Below, in pieces: positions 1-8,265 of a DNA stretch of 64,000 nucleotides. This DNA is from an uncultured Acidobacteriia bacterium (GTDB taxonomy: Bacteria > Acidobacteriota > Terriglobia > Bryobacterales > Bryobacteraceae). The notes below the pieces were generated by a model. That model worked only from the letters and a program-made list of their open reading frames with translations, was not told the DNA's origin and did no database searches. The position numbers and the translations under genes are program-made. The stretch lies in contig CAIVPR010000126.1 of NCBI GenBank assembly GCA_903907865.1, forward strand, positions 124,001-188,000. The letters are read 5' to 3'. Position 1 is the stretch's first letter. The number at the start of each line of letters is the position of its first letter.

Positions 1-1344
1 AATACAACCGCCCATGGGGTTGACGCCGTTCTTCTTGTACAGATCCATCATTTCCTGCTGCTTGTTGGCGGCCCTGGGGTCGCTCATCGCCATGCCCTTG
101 TACTTCTCGTTGATTTTGTTGAGCTCAGGCTGGAGCGACTGCATCTTGCGCATCGACTTCAGGCTGGCGAGGCGCAGCGGGAAGGTGGCGAAGCTGATCG
201 CAAGCGTGACCAGCATGATCGCCCAACCGTAGTTGTGCGTCACGCGGGCGTTGGTGAGGCGGAGCAGGAAAAAGATGGGCTTGGCGATGATGCCGAAGAA
301 GCCCCAGTCGATGACGGCTTCGAGCCTCGGATTCACCTTGGCGAGTTCGTCGACTTCCTTGGGGCCGATGTAGACGCCGAACTGGTTGCGCCCGCCGGAA
401 CCGACCGCCACGCCAGGGTAGCCTTCAGGGGCGGAGCTGGCAACCGTCGCGACATTGTCATAGAAAGTGGTCGTCTGGACCGGCGTGCCTTGAGGCGCGA
501 GGAAGACGGCGGTGAAGTATTGGTCCTGGATGCCGGAAAAGTCCAGCATGCCGTCGTTGCGGCTCGGTCCGCCCTGTGCGTCCTTGGCAGCTTGGTTGAC
601 CAGCTTGCCCTTGTCGATGTCGTAGCGGATATTGTCCTGGTGGGCCGAAGCCTTGTCGACACGCATGTCGCCGAAACCGGCGCGCCATTGCATCAAGTGG
701 GGCAGGGGCGCGGCACCGAGTTTGACTTCGTCGGCGTATTGGACGAGGAAGCCGTCACGGGTGAAGGCGAAGCTCTTATGGGCGGTGGTGTTGCCGTCGG
801 AGAAGTTGTATTCGATGGACAGGCCATCGGGACCGGGCTTGGCAAGCCAGAGGGCTTGGTTGAGGTCGGTGGAGGGCTGCTGGGCGCGGAAAACGTAGCT
901 GAACGGGTAGGCGGTCTTGGTGGCTCCAACCTGGTTGATCAGTTCGAGGGGCTTGCCGTTGGAGTCCTTGTAGTTGCGGAGGGTCCAGCTCTTGGCCACA
1001 GCGCCGCGGTTGGAGAAGACGACGCGGAAGGCGTTCGTGTCAAGGACCCATTCGCCCTCTTTGGCCGCGCCGATGAATCCAGCCGGGGTAGCCTCAGCGT
1101 TGGTGTTGGCGCTCGCAGTTGCGGCGGCGCTAGCTGCCGGCGTGGAGGCTGGATCGGCGGGTTTCGCACTCCCGGCTGGCTTGTTCGATTGCTGGGCCGG
1201 TCGGGCAGACGGCGGCGGCTCCAAGCCCAGCTTCCTGAACACGTAGGGCGACCCGGCGAGGATCGCGCCCATCAGGACCACGAAGAGGAACATCCGCAGT
1301 TCGTTGGACAGTTCTTTGGGCTTTTGGTCGGAAGGTGAACTCAT
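1..1344 (-). CDS. yidC: Membrane protein insertase YidC (C-terminus cut by window edge)
   Basis: Minus-strand translation starting MSSPSDQKPKELSNELRMFLFVVLMGAIL and reaching ...SLKSMRKMQSLQPELNKINEKYKGMAMSDPRAANKQQEMMDLYKKNGVNPMGGC, the YidC signature; not in the ORF track because it is open at the edge. Confidence 0.95.
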   Translation of the reverse strand, partial: MSSPSDQKPKELSNELRMFLFVVLMGAILAGSPYVFRKLGLEPPPSARPAQQSNKPAGSAKPADPASTPAASAAATASANTNAEATPAGFIGAAKEGEWVLDTNAFRVVFSNRGAVAKSWTLRNYKDSNGKPLELINQVGATKTAYPFSYVFRAQQPSTDLNQALWLAKPGPDGLSIEYNFSDGNTTAHKSFAFTRDGFLVQYADEVKLGAAPLPHLMQWRAGFGDMRVDKASAHQDNIRYDIDKGKLVNQAAKDAQGGPSRNDGMLDFSGIQDQYFTAVFLAPQGTPVQTTTFYDNVATVASSAPEGYPGVAVGSGGRNQFGVYIGPKEVDELAKVNPRLEAVIDWGFFGIIAKPIFFLLRLTNARVTHNYGWAIMLVTLAISFATFPLRLASLKSMRKMQSLQPELNKINEKYKGMAMSDPRAANKQQEMMDLYKKNGVNPMGGCI

Positions 1345-1359
1345 TGGGGTTTCTGTACC

Positions 1360-1599
1360 TTAGTGCGAATCGCGTTGCCGAGGGGGGACGGCGTCGAAAC
1401 CGCCCGCATGGAACGGGTGGCAGCGGGAAAGCCGCTTTAGGCCGAGCCAGACACCTTTCGCCGGCCCGTGGGTTTCGATTGCCTCGCGCATGTACACCGA
1501 GCAGGTCGGGTAGAATCGGCAGGCGGAAGGGAGCAAGGGGGAAAGAAAGCGCTTGTAGAGGTTCAGGCTTCCGGCGAGGAGGCGGACGACGGGTCCGAC
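1360..1599 (-). CDS. yidD: Membrane protein insertion efficiency factor YidD
   Basis: [45 protein letters not shown]...[11 protein letters not shown]; classic YidD; probable GTG start. Confidence 0.92.
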   Translation of the reverse strand, partial: VGPVVRLLAGSLNLYKRFLSPLLPSACRFYPTCSVYMREAIETHGPAKGVWLGLKRLSRCHPFHAGGFDAVPPRQRDSH

Positions 1600-1910
1600 G
1601 GCGTCTCGGGTTGTTGGGGGGAAGCTTTGGTGCACCGCAAGAAAAGACGAAGGACTTCGGCCCGGAGTTCGTCGAACGAGCACTCGAGCGTCTTGCGGCG
1701 AGGATTGAATACAATGGACCACTGCGGATTCAGGTTCGCCAATTCGAGACGGACAGCCTCCCGCACCCGACGGCGAAGTCGGTTGCGCACCACGGCCTTG
1801 CCGAGCGCGCGTGGCGTCGTGAAGCCGATATGCGGACTGTCGGCACCAGGTTGTACGAGATAGAAAGCGGCGAAGAAGGGACACGTATGGCGTGTCCCGT
1901 TGTCGTACAC
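1563..1910 (-). CDS. rnpA: Ribonuclease P protein component (N-terminus uncertain, see findings)
   Basis: [29 protein letters not shown] motif; located between rpmH and yidD. Confidence 0.9.
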   Translation of the reverse strand: MYDNGTRHTCPFFAAFYLVQPGADSPHIGFTTPRALGKAVVRNRLRRRVREAVRLELANLNPQWSIVFNPRRKTLECSFDELRAEVLRLFLRCTKASPQQPETPSDPSSASSPEA

Positions 1911-1968
1911 TTTGCGGAAATCGCTGGACCGTAGGAGCCGGACACTTTTGGGAAAGCCGGGAACCGGG

Positions 1969-2121
1969 CTACCTCAGTTCCGAACTGACGGACAGCTTCT
2001 TGCGGCCCTGCGCGCGGCGGCGGGAAATCACGGCTTGGCCGTCGGCAGTCTTCATGCGGGTCCGAAAACCGTGCGTCTTGGCGCGGCGACGGTTGTTCGG
2101 CTGGAAAGTACGTTTGGGCAT
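1969..2121 (-). CDS. rpmH: 50S ribosomal protein L34
   Basis: [50 protein letters not shown]. Confidence 0.97.
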   Translation of the reverse strand: MPKRTFQPNNRRRAKTHGFRTRMKTADGQAVISRRRAQGRKKLSVSSELR

Positions 2122-2184
2122 TGTTCCTCTTAATTGTACATCAGAACGCCCCCTCGGGGGCGCGCTCAGGCAGAAAAATCCCCC

Positions 2185-3291
2185 TCACGGCGCACGTTCC
2201 GGCATGCTTGCCGGAGGCACCGCGCCGAGCCTGTATAGGCCGAACGCGATCAGGAGCGCAAGGACGGGATCTGTGACTTCCGGGACGTGGCCGGGAAGCC
2301 ACACTTGGAGAATCTCAATCAAGATTAGCACGGCGGTCACGATGGCCGTCGCGACCGGGAGGGTCCGACCCGTGCGGCTGAAGAGCCAGACCGCTGTCCC
2401 GTAGAGGAAGCTCTTCTCGAACAGGATGCGCAGACCGACTTCCCAGTCCATATTCAGGAAGCCGCCGAAGGGGATCCATGAGAAGGCTCGGGGGGCGCTG
2501 AACTGGAACGGGGCCAGTCCGCGGAGAAAAATTAAAGCCAATAGGACGGGGGCGATGGCGGTGCGGAGGCGCGGGAGAGCTTGGGAGAGAATCGTGCCGA
2601 GGATGGCACCCAGGAAATCGGCGGTGGTGGGTTGGCGGGTGATGATTGCGAATTGCAGCGGGATGAAGAGGATAGAGAAGCTTAGCAGCGTTCGCGGCAG
2701 GTTGGCGGCTTTGAGGAGTTCTCCGGCGGCGAACCACGTGGCGGTCGCTAGCAGGAAAGGGATCGGGGCCGGAAGGAGGCTGTTGCTGATCGCTACGAGT
2801 TTGGCACGGTAGACTCCAAGCCAGAGGACGGGGATGAGGGGAAAAACGAGCGATGCCGCCCAACAGACGAGGAGCGCGAGGGCCCGGCGGTCGGGGATGC
2901 GTCGGAGCGTGGCGGCCGGGTGGATGCGCCCGGCGTAGTCCTCAAATGCAAGACCGAGTGCCACACCGATGATGGTGCCGAAGATGTTGTCGACTAGATC
3001 GATGGCGCTGCAGGCACGTCCTGGGACGTATAGCTGGGTCATCTCGATGGAAGCCGAGAGGACGGTGCCGATGACGACCGGGGCCAACATCGACGCCACC
3101 CGGCCGCGCCGCAGAAACGCCAGATGTCCGGCCATTCCGACTGGGACGTAGAGGGCCCAGTTGATCACGACGTCCGCGATGAAGCGGCGCGTGAATTCCA
3201 CGTCCCACGCATGGAGCAGGATCCACGGGGGGCTGGCGGGAAGGTTGGGCTGGACGAAACGCCACGGATAGAAGGACCCGTAAATGACCAA
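2185..3291 (-). CDS. VanZ-like family membrane protein
   Basis: Multi-TM; NWALYVPVGMAGHLAFLRR...IEMTQLYVPGRACSAIDLVDNIFGTIIG typical of VanZ. Confidence 0.8.
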   Translation of the reverse strand: MVIYGSFYPWRFVQPNLPASPPWILLHAWDVEFTRRFIADVVINWALYVPVGMAGHLAFLRRGRVASMLAPVVIGTVLSASIEMTQLYVPGRACSAIDLVDNIFGTIIGVALGLAFEDYAGRIHPAATLRRIPDRRALALLVCWAASLVFPLIPVLWLGVYRAKLVAISNSLLPAPIPFLLATATWFAAGELLKAANLPRTLLSFSILFIPLQFAIITRQPTTADFLGAILGTILSQALPRLRTAIAPVLLALIFLRGLAPFQFSAPRAFSWIPFGGFLNMDWEVGLRILFEKSFLYGTAVWLFSRTGRTLPVATAIVTAVLILIEILQVWLPGHVPEVTDPVLALLIAFGLYRLGAVPPASMPERAP

Positions 3292-3356
3292 CAGGATGAT
3301 GGTGATGAGGATTGCGGCCAGATTCTGATTCTAGCGCTATATACTGGCACTGAAAC

Positions 3357-6300
3357 ATGGCCACGAAACTCCGGGCATTCGCCCTCACCCTGCCGTTGAT
3401 CTTCGCGACGGTGTCCCAAGCCGCTCCTCCACGTCCTCAGGGTCCGTGCGACATTTACGCCGCCGCAGGAAAGCCCTGCGTGGCTGCGCACAGCACCACC
3501 CGCGCGCTGTACGCGGCCTATAGGGGCCCGCTGTACCAAGTGCTGCGCCAGTCGGACGGAAAGACGGCGGATATCGGCGTGGTCCCGCCGTCCGATTCGC
3601 CGGTGCCGGACGCCGGAGGGTACGCGAACGCCTCCGCGCAGGACGCGTTCTGCGCCAACACGCACTGCTGGATCACGAAGATCTACGACCAATCGCCCAA
3701 ACACAACGACCTCATCCAGGCTCCGCGTGGCGGCTTCTCGGGCCCGGCGATGGGCGGGTTCAACAACCTCCCACTGGCCGACGCCGCCCCGGTCACGATC
3801 ATGGGCCACAAAGCCTACGGCACCTTCATCGCGCCGGGTGTGGGCCTGCGGCAGAACGACGTCAAAGGCACGGCGGTCGATGACCAAGCCGAGGGGCAGT
3901 ATTGGGTCATCAACGGCCAGCACTACAACTCCGGGTGCTGCTTTGACTACGGCAACGCCGAAATCGACAGCCGGGACGACGACAACGGCACCATGGAGAC
4001 CACCTACTTCGGCAACGCCACGGCGTGGTACCACGGGGGGCAGCCGGGTCCGTGGATCATGACCGACCAGGAGAACAACCTGGTAGGGTGCGTGAACTCC
4101 GACACCTCGAAGAACTGCCCCACGCTGCCGAGTATCACGTCGCGATTTGTGACTGCGATGGCCAAGGGCGAGCCGCACCACTGGACCTCAATGGGCGGGG
4201 ATGCGCAGAACGGCGACCTGAAGGTGATGTTCGACGGGCCGCGCATCGATGCCACCTACGATCCGATGCGCAAACAGGGGGCGATCCTCCTCGGCAACGG
4301 TGGCGACAACAGCGTCGGTTCGCAGGGCACCTTCTATGAGGGCGCGATGACGGCGGCGGGGACTTTCCCTTCGGATGCCACCGACCAGTTGGTGCACGTC
4401 AACGTTCTGGCAGCCAGGTACGACGTGCAGCGGGTGAAGATTTCTCCGGCCGGGGTTGCGAATGCTCCGGGGCTGCAGACGTTTACGCCAGGCTCGTCGC
4501 AGGAAACCACAGTCATGTTTACCAACACGACGGGAGCGCCAGTCACGGGTGTCCAGTTGGGCATTTCGGCTCCAAAGGGGTGGACTGTCCAGGCTTCCGG
4601 CGGAACCGCGACGATTCCGGGCCCGGTCGCGCCGGGGTCCAGCGTGAATGCGACCTTCAAGGTGACGTCGGGGGCGACGGCCTTCAATGGCGATTTGGTC
4701 GGCAATGCACGGTGGAGCAGCCAATCGAGCGGCAAGGCGCAGTCCGAGACCACGGTCGAGAAGGTGCGGAACGTGAGCCCGGTCAAGATCAACGAGTTCC
4801 GCGTCAGTTCTCCGGGCAACACGACGGATTCGTTCATTGAGCTTTACAACGCGGGCGGTGGCGGCGTTGACCTCTCCAACTGGACGCTCACGGAGCACCA
4901 GACGCAGCAAGTCATCGCCTCGGCGGTGAGAATTCCGGCGGGGACGAAGCTGGCGGCGGGCGGGTTCTATCTGCTGGGACTGTCAAACTCCGGGCTGGCG
5001 GCGTCGGCGAAGGCGGGCGACAAGACGATCCACGTTCGGAGTGTTGCCGGAATGTCGGCGGGCGACGCGGTGGACGTGGATGGTGAGAGCCGCAAGATTG
5101 CGAGTGTCGGGACGGCCGCCGGGGCGAGCACGACCGTGTGGCAGCCTCTGCCGGACGGTCCTGTGATCACGGTTCCGGTGGGATCGACCAATGTGCCGGT
5201 GACGAGTGTGGCTGGATTTGAGGTCGGACAGAAGATCGCCCTCGGCTACGGCGGCACCTTCCCGGCGGTGGCGAGAACCACGGAGAAGTACGAGGTGGTC
5301 ACGGTCACGGCGGTCGGCAAGGCGGGGACGCAGGCGTTCCTTGGGGCAGACGCGGTGGCGGGTGCGACCAACATCAAGGTGACGTCGGTGGCTGGGATTT
5401 CGGTGGGCGACAAGATCCGACTGGATGTGGAGAGCGTGGACCACGGGGTCGAGACGGTGACGGTGAAGAGTGTGGGCACGCCGTCGATCCGGTCCGGGCT
5501 TTCGGTGAACGTGGCGGCGGGCGCGACGACGATTCGAGTGCGGGGCGCGGGTGGTCCGGGTGGTGGCGCGGTGCCTTTCGCGGTGGGCGACAAGTTGACG
5601 GTGGGGACTCCGGCGAACAAGGAAGTGGTGACAGTCACGGCGGTCGGGGGCGGTGGTGGACAGGGTGGTTTCAGCCTTGAAATCACGCCGGGGCTGGCGC
5701 GGGCGCATATTATCCGGGAGGGTGTCGTCGCGCCGGGCACGGGCCTCGACATTGCTGCGCCTTTGAAGTTCAACCATGCGGCCAACCTGCCGTTCAGCGC
5801 GCGGGGTACCGGGATCACATTCACGCCTGCGACGGCCTTCGCGCATTTCAGCAACGAGCCGGTGCAGCCGCTGGGGACCGGGATCACGCTCGACAGCCCG
5901 TTGGCGCGTGCGCATGGAGTCGACGCGGCGGTGCGGGATGCAGCGGTCAAGAATGCGGGGTACCAGGGGAATCCGGGGCCCAATCAGTGGTTTGGAGGCC
6001 CGGCTTTGTCGAACGCTGCCGGTGCCATGATTCTGCGTGACGCGGCGGGCTTGGTGGTGGACAGCCTGAATTATGGGCTCTTGGTCGACCCGTGGGCTTC
6101 CGAGGGGTACCAAGGACTTTCGGGAGCGGGTCAGGCAGGCTGCCGTGTGCTTTCGCCAGCTCCGGCGGGCGGTTTTGGACCCGCGGCATTGGCGGCACCG
6201 GCGTTCAATCGGAGCGCGGGGCGATTTCCGGACGGTGTCGACACTGACAGCAATTGCAATGACTTCGTCGTGCAGCCTGCGACAACGGTCTCTGCGGCGT

Positions 6301-6755
6301 CGGTGGTCGGCGCAACCAACGTGAAGGTCGCCAACGTGACGGATTTCGCCGTCGGCCAGACCGTGACGATTGATTCGGGGGCGAATGCGGAAGTGGCTAC
6401 GATTGCGACGGTGGGGACGTCGGGCGGCACGTTGGTTGGTGCAGCGACTTCGGCGGGAGCGACCGTGATTCCGGTGGGCGGCGGGATGGGCTTCAGCGTC
6501 GGCCAGACGATCACGATTGATAACGGGGCGAATCAGGAGACGGCGGTTGTGGCGTCGGTGACGGGCGGTCGGGGTGGTGCGTCGATTACGGTTTCGGCAC
6601 CGTTGAATCGGGCACATGCGGTCGCGGCGCAGGTTTCTGGTAGCGGGATCACGTTGACCGGTGCGTTGGCCCGGCCGCATGCGGTTGGGACTCAGGTTAC
6701 GAGCGATCTGCCGACGCCGGGCGCGCCGAATAAATATTCCAAGAGGGGGCGATAA
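3357..6755 (+). CDS. Secreted GH54 alpha-L-arabinofuranosidase catalytic domain plus NEW3-like, lamin-tail-like and repeat domains
   Basis: GPCDIYAAAGKPCVAAHSTTRALYAAYRGPLYQV...DQENN...GNGGDNSVGSQGTFYEG; then VKINEFRVSSPGNTTDSFIELYNAGGGGVDLSNWTL and repeated VGATNVKVANVTDFAVGQTVTID units. Confidence 0.85.
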   Translation: MATKLRAFALTLPLIFATVSQAAPPRPQGPCDIYAAAGKPCVAAHSTTRALYAAYRGPLYQVLRQSDGKTADIGVVPPSDSPVPDAGGYANASAQDAFCANTHCWITKIYDQSPKHNDLIQAPRGGFSGPAMGGFNNLPLADAAPVTIMGHKAYGTFIAPGVGLRQNDVKGTAVDDQAEGQYWVINGQHYNSGCCFDYGNAEIDSRDDDNGTMETTYFGNATAWYHGGQPGPWIMTDQENNLVGCVNSDTSKNCPTLPSITSRFVTAMAKGEPHHWTSMGGDAQNGDLKVMFDGPRIDATYDPMRKQGAILLGNGGDNSVGSQGTFYEGAMTAAGTFPSDATDQLVHVNVLAARYDVQRVKISPAGVANAPGLQTFTPGSSQETTVMFTNTTGAPVTGVQLGISAPKGWTVQASGGTATIPGPVAPGSSVNATFKVTSGATAFNGDLVGNARWSSQSSGKAQSETTVEKVRNVSPVKINEFRVSSPGNTTDSFIELYNAGGGGVDLSNWTLTEHQTQQVIASAVRIPAGTKLAAGGFYLLGLSNSGLAASAKAGDKTIHVRSVAGMSAGDAVDVDGESRKIASVGTAAGASTTVWQPLPDGPVITVPVGSTNVPVTSVAGFEVGQKIALGYGGTFPAVARTTEKYEVVTVTAVGKAGTQAFLGADAVAGATNIKVTSVAGISVGDKIRLDVESVDHGVETVTVKSVGTPSIRSGLSVNVAAGATTIRVRGAGGPGGGAVPFAVGDKLTVGTPANKEVVTVTAVGGGGGQGGFSLEITPGLARAHIIREGVVAPGTGLDIAAPLKFNHAANLPFSARGTGITFTPATAFAHFSNEPVQPLGTGITLDSPLARAHGVDAAVRDAAVKNAGYQGNPGPNQWFGGPALSNAAGAMILRDAAGLVVDSLNYGLLVDPWASEGYQGLSGAGQAGCRVLSPAPAGGFGPAALAAPAFNRSAGRFPDGVDTDSNCNDFVVQPATTVSAASVVGATNVKVANVTDFAVGQTVTIDSGANAEVATIATVGTSGGTLVGAATSAGATVIPVGGGMGFSVGQTITIDNGANQETAVVASVTGGRGGASITVSAPLNRAHAVAAQVSGSGITLTGALARPHAVGTQVTSDLPTPGAPNKYSKRGR

Positions 6756-6843
6756 TCGGGAGCGGTTGTAGCAGCGCCCACCGGTTCAGATTCCGATTGG
6801 ACCGGATAATCCGTTCTGCTACGCTGAACACATAGGGATAGTC

Positions 6844-7251
6844 ATGCTCAAAGATGCCGAGAAAGGGGTACGGATGTCCTCGCCCAAGGTGCCACAAGGC
6901 AAGACGGCTGCTCGACGCGTCCGTGTCATCCTCAATCGCCCACAGGGTAAGGCGGGCCGCAATTCCATCTTCGATGTTGAGGTCAAAGGCGTCGGGCTCG
7001 TCGCCCAGGTTGTCGACACCAACGAGCCCGCTGGGAGGGTTGCGGGCAACGGGCACCATTCAGCCCGGATCCAACCTATCATTTCGCTAGCGACGGATGT
7101 CTTCGGCTCCGAGAACGTGGCCAAGGTCTGGCTACGGACACCCAACCTAGCCACCAACGGCGTGGCTCCGCGTTCCCTGCTCGCGACAGAGTCTGGGGGC
7201 CGACTTGTGGAGAATCTCTTGCACCGGATCGAGTACGGAGTCCTCGCGTAG
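6844..7251 (+). CDS. Antitoxin with ParS/MbcA-type toxin-binding domain (DUF2384)
   Basis: ATDVFGSENVAKVWLRTPNLATNGVAPRSLLATESGGRLVENLLHRIEYG; abuts RES gene. Confidence 0.85.
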   Translation: MLKDAEKGVRMSSPKVPQGKTAARRVRVILNRPQGKAGRNSIFDVEVKGVGLVAQVVDTNEPAGRVAGNGHHSARIQPIISLATDVFGSENVAKVWLRTPNLATNGVAPRSLLATESGGRLVENLLHRIEYGVLA

Positions 7252-7686
7252 ATGCTGGTGGTGCGCCTGTGCAAGCGCAATCACGTCGGGTTGGACGGCA
7301 AGGGTGCTGAATTAACGGGAGGGCGGTGGAATTCTCCCGGTCGGGCAGCGGTCTATGCCGCATCTTGCGGTGCGCTGGCAGCCCTCGAGTACATGGTCCA
7401 CATGACGGCCCTGCCTGCCAACATGCTCCTCCTTCGCATCGAGATTCCCGACACGTTGGAGATGGAGTCCATCGATTCACTTCCCGCCGACCCAAAGGCA
7501 TTTCGGCAACTCGGTGACGAGTGGCTGGAAGCCGGCAAGACTGCCATTCTGAAAGTGCCTTCGGTCTTGGTGCCCCGCCAATGGAACGTGATCATCAATC
7601 CAAAGCACCCATTGGCAGTCGCGATCATGATCGCGGAGAAGACACCATTCGCATTCGACTCGCGACTTCTGTCTTGGTTTCCTTAA
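7252..7686 (+). CDS. RES domain toxin
   Basis: VRLCKRNHVGLDGKGAELTGGRWNSPGRAAVYAASCGALAALEYMVHM...VPRQWNVIINPKHP; RES family. Confidence 0.88.
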   Translation: MLVVRLCKRNHVGLDGKGAELTGGRWNSPGRAAVYAASCGALAALEYMVHMTALPANMLLLRIEIPDTLEMESIDSLPADPKAFRQLGDEWLEAGKTAILKVPSVLVPRQWNVIINPKHPLAVAIMIAEKTPFAFDSRLLSWFP

Positions 7687-7698
7687 CGGCCAAAGCCA

Positions 7699-7726
7699 AA
7701 CGGCTCCCCGTCACCGGGGAGCCGTT
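7699..7726. terminator. Hairpin terminator between convergent RES and tRNA-Leu genes
   Basis: aacggctcccc-gtcacc-ggggagccgtt inverted repeat. Confidence 0.6.
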
Positions 7727-7743
7727 ATGAGCCAAAAGAAATT

Positions 7744-7830
7744 TGGTGCGGAGAGGGGGACTTGAACCCCCACGAGATTGCTCCCGCTAGCACCTCAAGC
7801 TAGTGCGTCTGCCAATTCCGCCACCTCCGC
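7744..7830 (-). tRNA. tRNA-Leu(GAG), CCA encoded
   Basis: gcggaggtggcggaattggcagacgcactagcttgaggtgctagcggg...gggggttcaagtccccctctccgcacca; anticodon loop TTGAGGT; long variable arm. Confidence 0.95.
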
Positions 7831-7863
7831 AGGTGACCCTTGATACTTGGATTTACTTCCCGA

Positions 7864-8196
7864 CTACTTCTTGGCCGGGGCCTGCGCCGGGGCCGACTTC
7901 GGAGCCGCCGGAGCGCCGTTCGTCTGCCGACGCTTCAACTCGGGAAGGCTGGAGACCCCCGATTGCCGCGTGGCCACGATCGACAACGAGATCGACGTGA
8001 TCATGAACAAGATCGCCGAAATCGTGGTCGCCTTGGAGAGCAGCGTAGCCGAGCCCCGCGGTCCGAAGGCCGTCTGGGAACCCTGCCCGCCGAAGGCACC
8101 GGCCAAATCGGCCGCCTTGCCGCTCTGGAGGAGCACCACGATGATCAGGAACAAGCACACAACTACGTGCACGAACGTAAGTAGAAATCCAATCAC
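7864..8196 (-). CDS. secG: Preprotein translocase subunit SecG
   Basis: MIGFLLTFVHVVVCLFLIIVVLLQSGKAADLAGAFGGQGSQTAFGPRGSATLLSKATTISAILFM. Confidence 0.95.
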   Translation of the reverse strand: MIGFLLTFVHVVVCLFLIIVVLLQSGKAADLAGAFGGQGSQTAFGPRGSATLLSKATTISAILFMITSISLSIVATRQSGVSSLPELKRRQTNGAPAAPKSAPAQAPAKK

Positions 8197-8265
8197 AACT
8201 TGACCAGTATAGCGCGTCCGATGGGGGTTTGTCTCGCCTTGCGCGCAAGAAATGCGGCGTCGGAC

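Noticed and set aside
235-1338. 367-aa + strand ORF
   Set aside because: Antisense shadow of yidC; low-complexity GC-frame translation without domain features.
1-2121. Replication origin next to rpmH
   Set aside because: rpmH-rnpA-yidD-yidC is often near oriC/dnaA, but no dnaA or DnaA-box cluster is visible to the right, where a VanZ-like gene lies.
4983-6680. 565-aa minus ORF rich in Arg/His
   Set aside because: Antisense to the GH54 gene; composition typical of a GC-rich shadow frame.
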